In this document: piece by piece, positions 54,454 to 64,000 of the stretch
How the letters are laid out: the number at the start of each line of letters is the position of its first letter
Position numbering within the stretch: the first letter of the stretch is position 1
Assembly: GCA_021234155.1 (NCBI GenBank)
Contig: JAJEKV010000027.1
Coordinates: 11,484,716 to 11,548,715, forward strand
Direction of reading: 5' to 3'
DNA from: Isoetes taiwanensis
Taxonomy: Eukaryota > Streptophyta > Lycopodiopsida > Isoetales > Isoetaceae
Length of the DNA stretch: 64,000 nucleotides
Position numbers and translations under genes: made by a program
The notes under the pieces: generated by a model
What the model was told of the DNA's origin: nothing
The model's database searches: none
Seen by the model: the letters and a program-made list of their open reading frames with translations, nothing else

Positions 54454-55983
54454 TTGATACTCCCTTCCTTGCTAGATCAATGGCCATTTGCTGATTTTGG
54501 GCGATGGTACAGCCGCGTTCATGTTATCGAGGCGGATGTCAACGACATCTTCCAAGTCTTTGTGAAAGAAATTGACATCCAAGTTACGTTAAATGCAACC
54601 CCAAATATAGGCGGTGCTAGCAGAATTTCAGGCTAGGGTAGGACCCTCCCTTGTCCAAGTCCCCCTTGCATAGGATACTTCGCTCCCCGCCTCCGCCCCT
54701 TCAAGTACCTTTGGGCGATGTCCCCAACATCGCCAAGTACTTGACTAACAAGGCGCAGAGGTCGCCGACTACATGGTCCCGACAGCCAACAGACCAAGTA
54801 CTTCTCTTACACACGCCGCCCTAGCCATCTTCTTATCCCACCGCCGAGAACCCGATGGGGCAACCTCTATCCCTCCGATGGAGGTAGACCCCATAGCAAA
54901 GGTAAGAGGAAGAGCAAATGCCGCTGCAAAGATCAACAGAACAGAAGCAAGAGAGGATGAAGAAGAGTCGGACGACGAAGGATACACGGAGCTCGACTCG
55001 ACGAAGAACGGCGCCAAGGAGAGCGGGAGCTGATCAATTTCGAGCGAGCCAGCAGGGGCATCGAGTTGCTCCCCACTCGGCTAGGCATCACAAGCCTAGC
55101 CCCTATCATCATCGACGGAGAGGAGTATCTACTCCTCGGCGACATCCGTAACCTTCCCAATGCGGAGAGGGAGCTCAGTTGGACGAATCGCCTCCACCAA
55201 CCGCGGGCAGACCGACATGGACGACTTCATCGTCCGGGGAGCCTCAGACTTTCCGCTTCAAGTGAGGGAGTCCGACACCTACACAGGGGAGACGACCTCC
55301 GGATATCCGTGCCTACAAAGAAGATCGGCAATTGATGGACGAAAGGAGCTGCCAACGAGGAGGAGTTCCTCGCCCTCCAAGAACAGATGGGGATCCGTGG
55401 GAAGACCACGAGCATCCTAATGTCGGGTCCTTCGATATCACCCCTGCCAAAAGGAGAAGGAATCGACCTCAGGAGGCTCGACCGCACAATTGAAGACTAC
55501 AGGGAGCTCACCGGAGTTGAGGTCGACGAGTACGCCGGGCGGCACAGAGCCGAGGCCAAACAAGCGGAGAAGCCGGGCGACACACAACGACAGTGTCGCC
55601 AGTACTACTTGTCACTGATGGATGGGAGAATAGCGGTAATTCACCGCAAGTTCAGTCCCGCAGGCTAAGAAGGAGTGTTTATGCCGATTGCACTCTCGCT
55701 TCTCGCGCATGCTCGAATAGCAACAAATGTCGACTATGCTGTCTTAGTCAAGAGGGCAATGGCACTCGACCTCTTCGACTTCGCCATACCCCACCGACGC
55801 CGTGAGATTAGCAAAGGATCATGCCCCTTACATCCGAATCGCCAGGGTAGAAGACCCGGTGAGAGCCATCCAGGGAGGCTCGCCAGCCAAGCATCATCGA
55901 AACTTGGGTCACTTTCGGTAGGGACGGCCCAAGTTAAGAAGTTTCTTGAAGACAACCCGCCTTACCGGCAATTTCAAGACTAG
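54454..55983 (+). pseudogene. Cargo ORF B, unrecognised, in several frames
   Basis: A roughly 1.5-kb region with strong coding character but broken into frames, among them VEADVNDIFQVFVKEIDIQV, MVPTANRPSTSLTHAALAIF, REDEEESDDEGYTELDS, FERASRGIELLPTRLGITSL with APIIIDGEEYLLLGDIRN, RRLDRTIEDYRELTGVEVDE and NVDYAVLVKRAMALDLFDFA, ending at 55983. Each fragment continues the previous one without large gaps, so a single protein of about 500 residues is likely. I recognise no domain. It is neither an envelope-like protein with signal peptide and membrane anchor nor a visible histone. It has its own upstream hairpin pair and TATA-like box, so it may be a second captured or lineage-specific gene. Confidence 0.5.
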
Positions 55984-55989
55984 TTAGAC

Positions 55990-56270
55990 TCTTGATCCCG
56001 AGACTTTTTGTATCTAAAATATTATATGATATATAAATACAATTCTCACAGACTTTAAATGTTTTGTTGATGTATTTTGCCCCACAATTATACCAACAAA
56101 CATAAACAATGCAAGAAGAACAAATGGAACTAATCATATAGCCATGAATTGCTTGTGTATGCAGCCAGAGGCCTAAACGCTAGGGGAACGACAAACCACG
56201 AGACCTTATAGAAGAACAAACCCCGCCCCGCACCACCCCCGCAAGGAACCTATTTGAAGATAGGGAACCC
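55990..56270 (+). other. AT-rich spacer before gag
   Basis: No coding sequence. It contains ATATGATATATAAATACAATTC near 56025, another TATA-like run, but no hairpin repeat precedes it. Confidence 0.4.
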
Positions 56271-56278
56271 ATGACCCC

Positions 56279-57065
56279 GTGGAGGAGATAGCCCAGATGA
56301 GGACAGACCTGGAGCAGATAAAGGCATTACCGTCCGCGCAAAGCGTGAGTGGGGTTCGGTGGGCAATGCTCGGCCGCCGCAAGCATCAGCTCGAGGGAAG
56401 GAAGGGACAAGAAGAGGAGCAAGAGAAGGAGATCCCCAACCGAATCTTCCGACTCAAGTTCGTGACTCGATCTCACTGAGGAAGAGGAAGAACAGTGCTC
56501 GAGAACCAACAGGGGAAGGCAGAGGAACACCCCGTGAGGGACGACAAAGAGATACCGTGGCCTCCGACTACCGTAAGAAGGTAGATTCCGCACTGGGCAA
56601 TGTATGGAAGGCCCGAAAACTGGAACAGTTCTCAGGGGAGAACAGGTCAGGATTGGAAGCAGAGGCATGGCTGGACGAAATGAGCGAGTACGGAAATGCT
56701 TATGGCATGAAGGATAAGGACAAAGGCAGAGTTGCAACAGCCAACTTGAAAGGAGCCGCTCGGATTTGGTGGAAGGGTTATGCAAAGGCACACGGCTTAA
56801 GCTGGGATGCTTGTAAGTTCGTAAAGTTTGCTAAAACCTTCAAGCGCCATTACGCCCGAGGGAACATAAGTCCAAAGATGATGCAGCAGCTTTTACAAAG
56901 TTACAAAGAAGGCAACAAATCCGGGCCAGAAATATACAGAGGAATTCATGAGGCTAAGGTTGTATGTCAGCCGGGTTGGGAGAGAAGCATGCAAAGAGAA
57001 AGCTATATTGAGGGGGCTGAATGAGGAGATCCGCAAGCTTGTGAGGGCAATAAACCCTAGGACAA
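56279..57065 (+). pseudogene. Chromovirus Gag
   Basis: The main frame (56359-57024) has a basic linker followed by the Ty3/gypsy Gag domain: WKARKLEQFSGENRSGLEAE, AWLDEMSEYGNAYGMK, NLKGAARIWWKGYAKAHG and KTFKRHYARGNISPKMMQQ, corresponding to the F-G..A..WL, L.G.A..WW and F...Y motifs of retrotrans_gag. The frame then shifts, and EEFMRLRLYVSRVGREA with LNEEIRKLVRAI continues in another frame to about 57065. No clear CCHC knuckle can be read, although the sequence at 57320-57370 is a poor candidate. Gag would form the particle. Confidence 0.85.
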
Positions 57066-57485
57066 GATCGTTTTAATCCAAGGCTATAAGCTTGCGAGGG
57101 TCGACCTCGAATAGCGGGCACAAGCAAAGTATTTCCGGATAAAGGCAAGGCGACAGAAGCTATAGCCCTGTGGCAGCTACCCAGTGTCCAAATAGAGCCC
57201 CATATGGTGGGAACCAGGGGAAGCAAAAGGAGAAGAAGCGGTGTCCTTCAAGGACAAGCAGGAGAGGTCAAACTACTCCAAAGCAAAGGTAATCCTTTTG
57301 CAAGCGATGCCCAAGGAAAAGAGGCAGGAGTGCATAGAAAAGCAAATGTGCCAGGTGCTTCCAGCCAGGCCATAGGACAGCAAACGCCCCCTTACGCCAT
57401 GAGTGCAGCTCTAGCGGAGTTGGGAGATTGGGACGCCCGTCCGGCGACGACGGCGAAGAGGCCCGCCGAACTACATTCGTGGTGA

Positions 57486-57770
57486 GTGTCACATCTTTGC
57501 AGCAATAGATACAGAGCAAGCGAGAGCCAAGATAAGGTAATTTCCACAGTAGGGAAGGCCAAAGCTAAGTCCTTCATAGTCTTGATAGACTCAGGAAGTA
57601 GCCATAACTTTGCATCCCCCAGAATGGTTCAGATGTTGAAGTTGAAGCCGCTAAAGTCAAAGCCAAGACCCGTTGTTTTAGCAAGTGGTGCGGTAAAGGC
57701 GCGGCGGGGCAAGAGAATTAACTTCGACATCGACTTGCCGTGGATTAATATCCGGATGGGGCAGAAGTAA
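57486..57770 (+). CDS. Chromovirus aspartic protease region
   Basis: An open frame with the gypsy-type protease signature VLIDSGSSHNFASPRM (catalytic D-S-G near residue 32) and the downstream strand VVLASGAVKARRG. It lies between gag and reverse transcriptase as in all Ty3/gypsy elements. The frame closes at 57770 after about 95 codons, where continuity with the reverse transcriptase is lost, probably by a single-base change. The second conserved ILG-type motif can be read near 57790 as MGIGKYDLIIGMEYL in another frame. Confidence 0.85.
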   Translation: MSHLCSNRYRASESQDKVISTVGKAKAKSFIVLIDSGSSHNFASPRMVQMLKLKPLKSKPRPVVLASGAVKARRGKRINFDIDLPWINIRMGQK

Positions 57771-58199
57771 TGGGCATTGGGAAGTATGACTTGATCATAG
57801 GAATGGAGTACCTTACCAGCGAGGGCCATTATCGACCGTGGAAAGCGGAAGGTGACCTTCCCAACGCCCGATGGCAAGATCATTGAGATAACAGGTAAGC
57901 AAGTTGCTCCCATCATGCAGTGTATGTCTTCTAAACGGCTGCTCAAGTGCATCAAGAGTGAGCAAGTGGCATACATCTTCAAGCTCGAGATTAATGAGCC
58001 GAATCGAAGGAAGGAAGCAAAGAAGACAAGGTGCTCAAAGAAGTTGCCGGGCAAGTAGCTAAGCTGATCACGCGAATTCCATGATCTCTTTCCGTGATGA
58101 GATCAAGCAGCTCCTCCTTATAGGGGAGTCGAAAAGTGCGAGATAGCACTCGAACCAGGAACAAAGCCAACAAGCAAGGCTCAGATAGAATGACAACGC

Positions 58200-58895
58200 A
58201 GAGTTGTCGGAGTGAAGAAGCGAGCTAGAGGAGCTGCCGACCTAGGTTTCATTAGACCTAGTGTCTCCGCCGCTTTGGAGCGCCCATTCTTTTGTCAAGA
58301 AGAAGGATGGATCTTTGAGGATGTGCATAGACTATAGACAGTTGAATAAGCACACCATTAAGAACAAGTATGCGCTTCCAAGATCAGACGACTTGATGGA
58401 TCAGCTTCAAGGTGCAAAGATCTTCTCCAAAATCGACTTAAGGTCAGGTTATCATCGATCGGGATAAAGGAAGAAGATATCCATAAGACCGCCTTCAGAA
58501 CGCGGTATGGGCATTATGAGTTCACGGTAATGCCTTTCGGCTTATCAAATGCCCCCGCAACGTTCATGAGGCTCATGAACGATATCTTCAGGGAGTTCCT
58601 GGACACCTTTGTGATTGTTTTCTTTGATGACATTTTGGTGTATAGCAGATCCCTTGAAGAGCACGTACAACACTTGAGAAGAGTGCTAGAGAAGTTGAAG
58701 AGGCACCAGTTGTACGCCAAGTTGTCGAAGTGCCACTTCGCAACAGAGAAGGTGGAATACCTTGGTCATGTGATCTCAGCAGAAGGCATCTCAACGGACC
58801 CCGCCAAGATTGAAGCCGTCATTCAGTGGCCGGCGCCGAAGAATGTGCATGAAGTCGAAGTTTCTCGCCTAGCGGGTACTACAGAAAGTTCGTGA
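58200..58895 (+). pseudogene. Chromovirus reverse transcriptase
   Basis: Blocks in order: [20 protein letters not shown] and [14 protein letters not shown] (58276-58380), [13 protein letters not shown], then after a one-base shift [36 protein letters not shown], the catalytic [10 protein letters not shown] (58618-58650, the F-F-D-D variant of YxDD) and [17 protein letters not shown]. The blocks are very well preserved; only frame breaks near 58462 and after 58880 interrupt the frame. Confidence 0.95.
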
Positions 58896-59039
58896 AGAAC
58901 TTTGCTAAGATAGCAGCCCCGCAATGCACGACAAGGACGTATAAGGTGAAAGATTGGGTAGAGCATTGGCACAAGAAAGCCCAAAAGGGGTTTGAATTGT
59001 TGAAGGAAGCTTTAACAACAGCCCCGGGCCTTAACCTCG

Positions 59040-59410
59040 CCGGACCCGGGGAAAGATAAGCTTGTAGCAACAGATGCGAGTAAGATAGCTACAGGTGCAG
59101 TGTTTATGCAAGAAGGGCGTGTGGTAGCGTATGATTCCAGGAAGATGAACGACGCCGAGACGCGCTACCCAACGCACGATCAAGAATTGCTTGCAGTTGT
59201 CAGGGCATTAAGAATATGGAGGCACTACCTTTTGGGAAGGAAGTTCCAGTTGGATACAGACCACCAGAGCCTCCAATATGTATTCACGCAACCACACCTC
59301 AACCTGAGGCAGAGAAGGTGGATGGAGTTCCTTGAAGAGTACGACTTTGATATAGTCTACAAGCCAGGGAAGCTCAATGTGGTAGCAGATGCGCTTTCAA
59401 GGCATCCCCT
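59040..59410 (+). pseudogene. Chromovirus RNase H
   Basis: ATDASKIATGAVFMQEGRVV at the start gives the first catalytic aspartate (D in ATDAS). TRYPTHDQELLAVVRALRIW carries the catalytic glutamate, and LDTDHQSLQYVFTQ the next aspartate. KPGKLNVVADALSRHP near 59370 ends the domain. The frame from 59100 is open; the link to the reverse transcriptase is frameshifted. Confidence 0.95.
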
Positions 59411-59619
59411 GACAACTAGAGTGCATTGCAACGCAATTTCGACGATATCCAAAGACTTTGGTAAGAGGATTGAAGAGTCCTTGCCAACGGACGGATTTCA
59501 AGGAAGTATGGGCAAATCTCTAGGGAGGCTAGAACGATAAAGAGCGGGAGGCCTTTAAGCATTTTAAGAAGGAAGGCAACCTCGTTATACCATAAGAACA
59601 AGTTGTGCGTGCACCAATC

Positions 59620-60731
59620 ATCGTGTAAGGAAATTGATCCTCCACGACACGCATTAACAGCCCCAATAGCTGGCCATGCGGGATTCATGAAAACATATTT
59701 CAAAGTCACGCAGCAGCCTATTATTGGCCGTGAATGAAGAAGCGTGTAGCTCGCTACATCAAGGAATGCCGCCTATGTCGCCAGACAAAGGCGGAGCAGC
59801 TTCAATTCCAGGGGGCATTGGAGCCATTAGCGGTGCCAAACGCTAAGTGGGAGGTAATCGATGGACTTCATCACAGGACTCCCAAGGACAGCAAAGAGGG
59901 AAGGATGCCTTGATGGTAGTGGTCGACAAGTTGTCTAAGATGGCACATTTTGTGCCTTGCGGACCACGATACAGCTATGGATACAAAGAAAGCTCTTCAC
60001 CAAAGAGATCTTCGTGCTTCATGGCATGCCAAGGGAGATCATCTCCGATGTGGATCCGGTTCATGAGTGCCTTTTGGCAAGACCTCTTTGGCGACGATCC
60101 GCACAAAGCTATCCATGAGCACGGCATATCATCCTCGACGGATGGCCGGGGCGGAGCGGACCAACAGGATTTTAGAGGACATGCTACTTAAACTACGTGC
60201 CCGAATAAGCAAAGTATGTGGGAAGAATTTATTCACTTGGTGGAGTTTGCATACAATAGCACCAAGCAGGAATCATCCCAAATGTCGCCGTTTATGATCA
60301 ATTACGGCTATCAGTGCCTAACTCCAGACACTTGGCACAACCCCGTGTCAAAAGTGGAAGTTTCGCAGCAGATGTTGGCGGATATGCAGCAGCTTGTGGA
60401 GGAGGTTCGTGGTTATCTGCTAGCAGCAAGAAGTCGTCAGAAGAGCATCGCCGACAAGCATCGAACAGTAAGAGAGTTCAAAGTTGGAGATGATGTTTGG
60501 CTCAAGATCAAGGTGAAGCAGGCGAAGCTCAGGATTGGGAATTGCAAGAAGCTTGCTCCAAGGTGGGCTGGTCCTTTCAGAATAGTCGAGAAAGTAGGTA
60601 ATCAAGCCTACAAGCTAGACTTGCCAGCACACCTAAAGATTCATAAGGTCTTCCACGTGAGTTTGTTGAAGAAGCATACTCCAAATCCAGACGAAGTCTT
60701 GGATTCGCCAACGTTGTTGGAAATGACTTGA
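59620..60731 (+). pseudogene. Chromovirus integrase with GPY/F module
   Basis: The zinc-binding domain is readable as H..H (APIAGHAGFMKTYF) and C-x2-C (ECRLCRQ) at 59655-59790. The core carries VVVDKLSKMAHFVPC (first D), a second D region near 60045-60060, and YHPRRMAGAERTNRI (the family's YHPQTDGQTER..NR block, catalytic E) in shifting frames. The last frame, 60216-60731, encodes EFAYNSTKQESSQMSPF and KVGDDVWLKIK, then LAPRWAGPFRIVEKVGNQAY (the GPY/F module) and HKVFHVSLLKKH. The core has several frame breaks; the C-terminal frame is open. Confidence 0.92.
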
Positions 60732-60734
60732 GGA

Positions 60735-60885
60735 GCAAATGGAAATAGTTCCGCATTGATTCTCGATAAAGCTTTCAAGAAAACGAGGAGATCGAGAATT
60801 CCTCCAAAGATTTGGTCAAGTGGAAACACTTACCGCTGGAAGATGCGCGACGGGTACTTAAGAAAGATTTAGTAAAGCAAAGATC
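60735..60885 (+). pseudogene. Chromodomain-like tail of the integrase
   Basis: After the integrase frame stops, two other frames together give ALILDKAFKKTRRSRIP and DLVKWKHLPLEDARRVL. This is the layout of plant chromovirus chromodomains (ILD.R...., then LVKWK.LP.EDATWE), with the final ATW.E changed. Such domains bind modified histone H3 tails and direct integration into heterochromatin. One or two frameshifts separate it from the integrase in this copy. Confidence 0.6.
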
Positions 60886-60959
60886 CACGCTTTATGGAGC
60901 AATGGGACGGCAAGGTCATCTCCTCAAGAAATCGGCTCAGGCATGTCGATTTGTGTAGG

Positions 60960-61833
60960 TTAATTCTGGTATAGTTAAGATTAATCTACGCATGCCACCT
61001 ATGCTTAGTATGGGTCGCATGCGTTGTCACCGATGATGGGACCACTACGGTGATCTCTAGGGCGTGGTGTAATGTCAATGTAGGCATGACCGCTTTCCGG
61101 GGGGCAGTGGAAGGTAGATTAGAAAGTCTACTGGCCCCCACGAAGTAGACGACCTCGAGAGAAAGGAGGTCATGAAGGAATGCATTGATAGGGAAAGCAC
61201 CTTTAGCCCCATATATGCTTTGATAGGAGGAATCTATCCTTCGCACCCCACGCCGAGAAGGATATCCTCCATACCGGGCAACTAGAGGTGTAGGCATGAG
61301 CGCATATAGGCATATAGGCTACTGTCTCCGCTCCCTATAATGGAAGATTCACCCTCTTCCTATGCCGGGAGATTAGCCATGCATCCATGTAGATAGGTAG
61401 GGTGGTCACCATATAACCAAAAATTTTATTTAATAATTAAATGGTACTAACGTAGTGTCGACCACTGCAGCAGCCGATGAGCTCCCTGAGGGCAAGGAGG
61501 TCAAGACTCGAAAGACTTGCAACACAAATTTTGTTGGAATGTGTTGCAAGGAATGAAGAGTACCTCGGATGTTAATTTTAAATTTTGATAAACTTAATTG
61601 TAATGTTAAGTGAATTTTGGAGTAATCAGTTAGTAATATTGTGAATTGATAAGTTATTTTATAATATAATAAGGTGATAATGTCATAAAAATATTACCTT
61701 AAGGTAATTTTAATAAATGTGTAAGAATTAGAGTAGTAATCGTATGTATCAAGTTGTTGCAGGTTAGGTTGATCCCAAGGTGGGGAGACCCACGATGTCG
61801 CCGGACAAAGATCATTTTTCAAGGTGGGGAGAA
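60960..61833 (+). other. Chromovirus 3' noncoding region and polypurine tract
   Basis: No ORF is supported over about 870 bp. The polypurine tract AAGGTGGGGAGAA (61821-61833) directly abuts the right LTR. An almost identical AAGGTGGGGAGA occurs 43 bases upstream (near 61778), so the tract region is duplicated. Confidence 0.85.
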
Positions 61834-63514
61834 TGTGACGTTCCAAAGCCACGATATACCCCGTGATCGTATACCGATCGTTTCCGCCACGCCGCATTAC
61901 CGCCACCCACCGACGGCGGTAATGCCAGCTAGCGGTAGCCAGGTGAGTAGCCCTAGGGGGCAACTTGCCAGAAATATGTGCAACTATTAATGTGCACATT
62001 TTCCAATGTACACATTAATGTGGGCACACATTTCCAAGTGGACACTCCAATCCAAGTGGGCCACACCCATAGGTGCAATTAATGTGCACATTTTCCAATG
62101 TACACATTAATGTGGGCACACATTTCCATGTGTGCACATTTGGCCACCTAGCCCTTAAAGGCAAGTGGGCCCATTTCCAATTATCCCACATGCCAAAAGG
62201 GGATAATTGGAAACCCTAACGAACCCCCTTGTCTATATAGGGTAGGAAACCCTAACTAGCCCAATTTTCGATTTTAGGGCTTCAGAACTCTGTTTTGGCT
62301 GCCTCAACAAAAAAAACCGCATCCCGCACTGACCGAGAATTGCATCCTTAGTTTCTCTAGATTCGAGCGTTTCAGCAGGATGGTCGAGCTCAGGTCAGGA
62401 GGAGGCCCTCAAGGATCAGGTATTTGGCCAATTAGATAGTCTAAACCCTATTTTAGTCATTGTATTAGTAGGTTTAGCCTATTAGATTGGCCATAGCAGC
62501 CCTCTAGATCTCTAGATAGCAGATTCTAACTAAAGAACCTAACTCTATGTTGTAGATTAGATCTTATTCTTTAGTTCTTCCGTGATGTATATGGATGATG
62601 TATCTCTATGAACTCCTTGTATTGGGAAGGGGTAGAGACCTAAAGCTTTGTAGTCGATGCTCCTAGAGTAGCCTCTCTAGCACACCCAGAAGTTGCGGCA
62701 CCTGCACAAGAGCCACACCGGCCAGGGTGAAGGGGCCGACCGGGCTTAAAGGAGGTTCGTGTTCGACTCTTGAAATCGATCCCTATGGTGTGTTAGTGCT
62801 TTGCCGGGGATCATTGTGACTAGGTCTAATGGCTTGCCACCTGCGCGTGGGGCAAGGCATGGGCTCGACACTCGTGAGGTGGTGAATATGACCTTCCATT
62901 GAGTTCAAGTCGAATACGGGCAAAGGGCCCTCTAGTCACCTTGAGTCAAACGTAGATCTCTCGGAGGAGAGATCCCTACCTGCCCCATCGGGCCGGGAGA
63001 TGCAACCCGGGATATAGCCCCTTGGCTATGCATCCGGCCGAGGGCTACGGTCCCAACACTTTTCAGCCTACTCGCAAAGTGTGCACGTGGAGGGGCGGAT
63101 GGAGTGGACAACCCTAAGCCATGCTCATATGCCGCCCAAATCCATTGCCATGAATTCATGCACTCAGACTCGAACTCGAGACCCAAGCCGCCGGGCCATC
63201 CCTTGAGTCCGAGCCTTGGGTAGGATTCCCTATGTGATGTGCTTGATCTTTGTCTATGCAGAGATATGTGGAGGACCATCCTTCGTGATGGTCATATGAT
63301 GTTGATGTATGTGCTACCGACATGTATGTTTACGCTTCAGCCTAGGTAGGCCCCGAGGGAGATTTGGGTGCAATGACCCTTCCACTCTTCCCACCGGAAC
63401 CCGTCACGGTTGCAGTGTCATGTGGAGGGCCCTGTATTAGCATGGAGCTGGTATGGGGGATGAACTCCTGTTTGTATACGGTGAGTGCACCGTATACGAG
63501 TAGGGGACGTCACA
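61834..63514 (+). repeat. 3' LTR
   Basis: Starts TGTGACGT and ends ACGTCACA, 1681 bp. It is identical to the left LTR over long AT-rich runs (for example about 180 bp around 62410-62580), with clustered small differences elsewhere. Confidence 0.95.
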
Positions 63515-63606
63515 ATCCATTTGCTGGAAATCCCAGGGTGCTTTTGCAACGCGCTGCCATAACAAAGACAGAACAAAATAAGAAAATGAAGTGGAAAAGG
63601 AGCTAA
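63515..63606 (+). pseudogene. 3' half of the split small ORF
   Basis: After the duplicated ATCCA the frame continues as FAGNPRVLLQRAAITKTEQN and ends in a lysine-rich tail with stop TAA at 63604-63606. It is in frame with 50169-50282 once the element and one target copy are removed. The continuity of a gene-like frame across the insertion supports a real host gene or exon. The protein is not recognised. Confidence 0.55.
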
Positions 63607-63829
63607 AATGGCAGAAAACTTTGTGACAAATGCTGTATAAGCAAGATTAACCCTGTAGAACGTGAACAAATTATAAAAGCTTTGAGCTTTACAAAAGGAC
63701 CTGCGAACTCTCTGATGTGCTTCCTTTGAAAGAAAAAATCCAAAGCCCTAAGAAGATATTTACCAAAAGCTATGCCCCACTATATGCTGCATTCTGCCAG
63801 AGGTCTTTCGGCACTGTTTTCCGATTCCT

Positions 63830-63931
63830 TCAATGCTCTAAATCCGATCCGATGTATACATATTCTTCAAGCGTCGATGATCTCGACACTGAAGGCTTTG
63901 CCGGACCCCTAACCTTTGCATCATCGTCCAT
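63830..63931 (-). CDS. Possible short exon or uORF
   Basis: An ATG-initiated minus-strand frame MDDDAKVRGPAKPSVSRSS, followed by TLEEYVYIGSDLEH, resembles the start of a plant protein more than random sequence. It stops after 33 residues with no canonical donor before the stop, so it may be a misread first exon or chance. Confidence 0.2.
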   Translation of the reverse strand: MDDDAKVRGPAKPSVSRSSTLEEYVYIGSDLEH

Positions 63932-64000
63932 TGCCTTCGAAACGCTTCGTAGTCCCGCCTATTTCATTTTAAAATTTTCTTACAAAATGCCCTTGTATTT

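Larger units (their letters stand above)
50283..63514 (+). mobile_element. 13.2-kb Ty3/gypsy chromovirus with histone-H3 cargo
   Basis: A complete LTR retrotransposon: LTR (50283-51954), PBS, cargo region (about 52.1-56.1 kb), gag, protease, reverse transcriptase, RNase H, integrase with chromodomain-like tail, noncoding 3' region, PPT and LTR (61834-63514), flanked by ATCCA. The order PR-RT-RH-IN identifies Ty3/gypsy. At 13.2 kb it is about twice the usual chromovirus length because of the long LTRs and ~4 kb of cargo between LTR and gag. Many frames are interrupted in this copy, but a share of the interruptions may be base-calling errors. A distant LTR relative lies at 34.25 kb, so the family has been in this genome for some time. 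Confidence 0.95.

Noticed and set aside
1-64000. CRISPR arrays, bacterial operons or phage systems
   Set aside because: No regular repeat-spacer structure. Introns, LINEs and LTR elements show a plant nuclear origin.

Overview
This is nuclear DNA of a land plant. It contains spliced genes with GT-AG introns, plant-type copia, chromovirus and L1-like retroelements, a Helitron end with the plant-type CCCGGC hairpin and CTAG terminus, and a plant BAHD acyltransferase. Low gene density, very diverse and degraded repeats, and RT-LINEs ending in pentanucleotide tails suggest a large non-flowering genome such as a fern, lycophyte or gymnosperm. That placement is inference.

Layout. 0-2.5 kb: copia-like element on the minus strand (gag with two zinc knuckles, protease remnant, primer binding site, probable LTR). 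2.5-5.9 kb: no confident gene. 6.6-12.0 kb: degenerate tandem array of a ~0.6 kb unit arranged partly as ~1.25-1.3 kb dimers, one unit split by an ~0.8 kb AT-rich foldback element; the array abuts a dead LINE reverse transcriptase (12.0-13.0 kb). 14.9-16.4 kb: probable Helitron with a nested 197-bp MITE, ending 183 bp before the first gene. 16.6-19.9 kb: a complete 12-exon tRNA m2,2G26 dimethyltransferase (TRM1) gene. 20-35 kb: repeats, including LINE endonuclease and LINE 3'-end remnants, a Ulp1-like protease fragment, a palindrome-rich transposon remnant, a pogo-like DDE transposase pseudogene and pentanucleotide satellites. 37.8-39.2 kb: a complete two-exon BAHD acyltransferase gene flanked by copies of one MITE family. 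41.8-47.7 kb: an L1-like LINE with poly-A tail. 48.2-49.7 kb: a minisatellite and exons of an unrecognised minus-strand gene. 50.2 kb: a small plus-strand ORF, divergent from it, which is split by the last element.

50.28-63.51 kb: a complete 13.2 kb Ty3/gypsy chromovirus with ~1.68 kb LTRs, a perfect 5-bp target duplication, PBS, PPT, gag, protease, RT, RNase H, integrase and a chromodomain-like tail. Between the 5' LTR and gag it carries about 4 kb of additional cargo. The first cargo ORF ends in a histone H3 fold (aligned without gaps from about H3 residue 69 to 127) behind a long charged tail, with some residues reminiscent of centromeric H3. The second cargo ORF is unrecognised. Each cargo ORF is preceded by a pair of ~65-bp hairpin repeats and a TATA-like box, which suggests two internal expression cassettes. 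A histone H3 module inside a chromovirus is the most unusual feature of the window.

Caution: the two LTRs of this element are identical over long AT-rich runs but differ by clustered indels in CG/CHG-rich runs. This pattern looks more like methylation-linked base-calling error than age, so some stops and frameshifts in the element may not be real.
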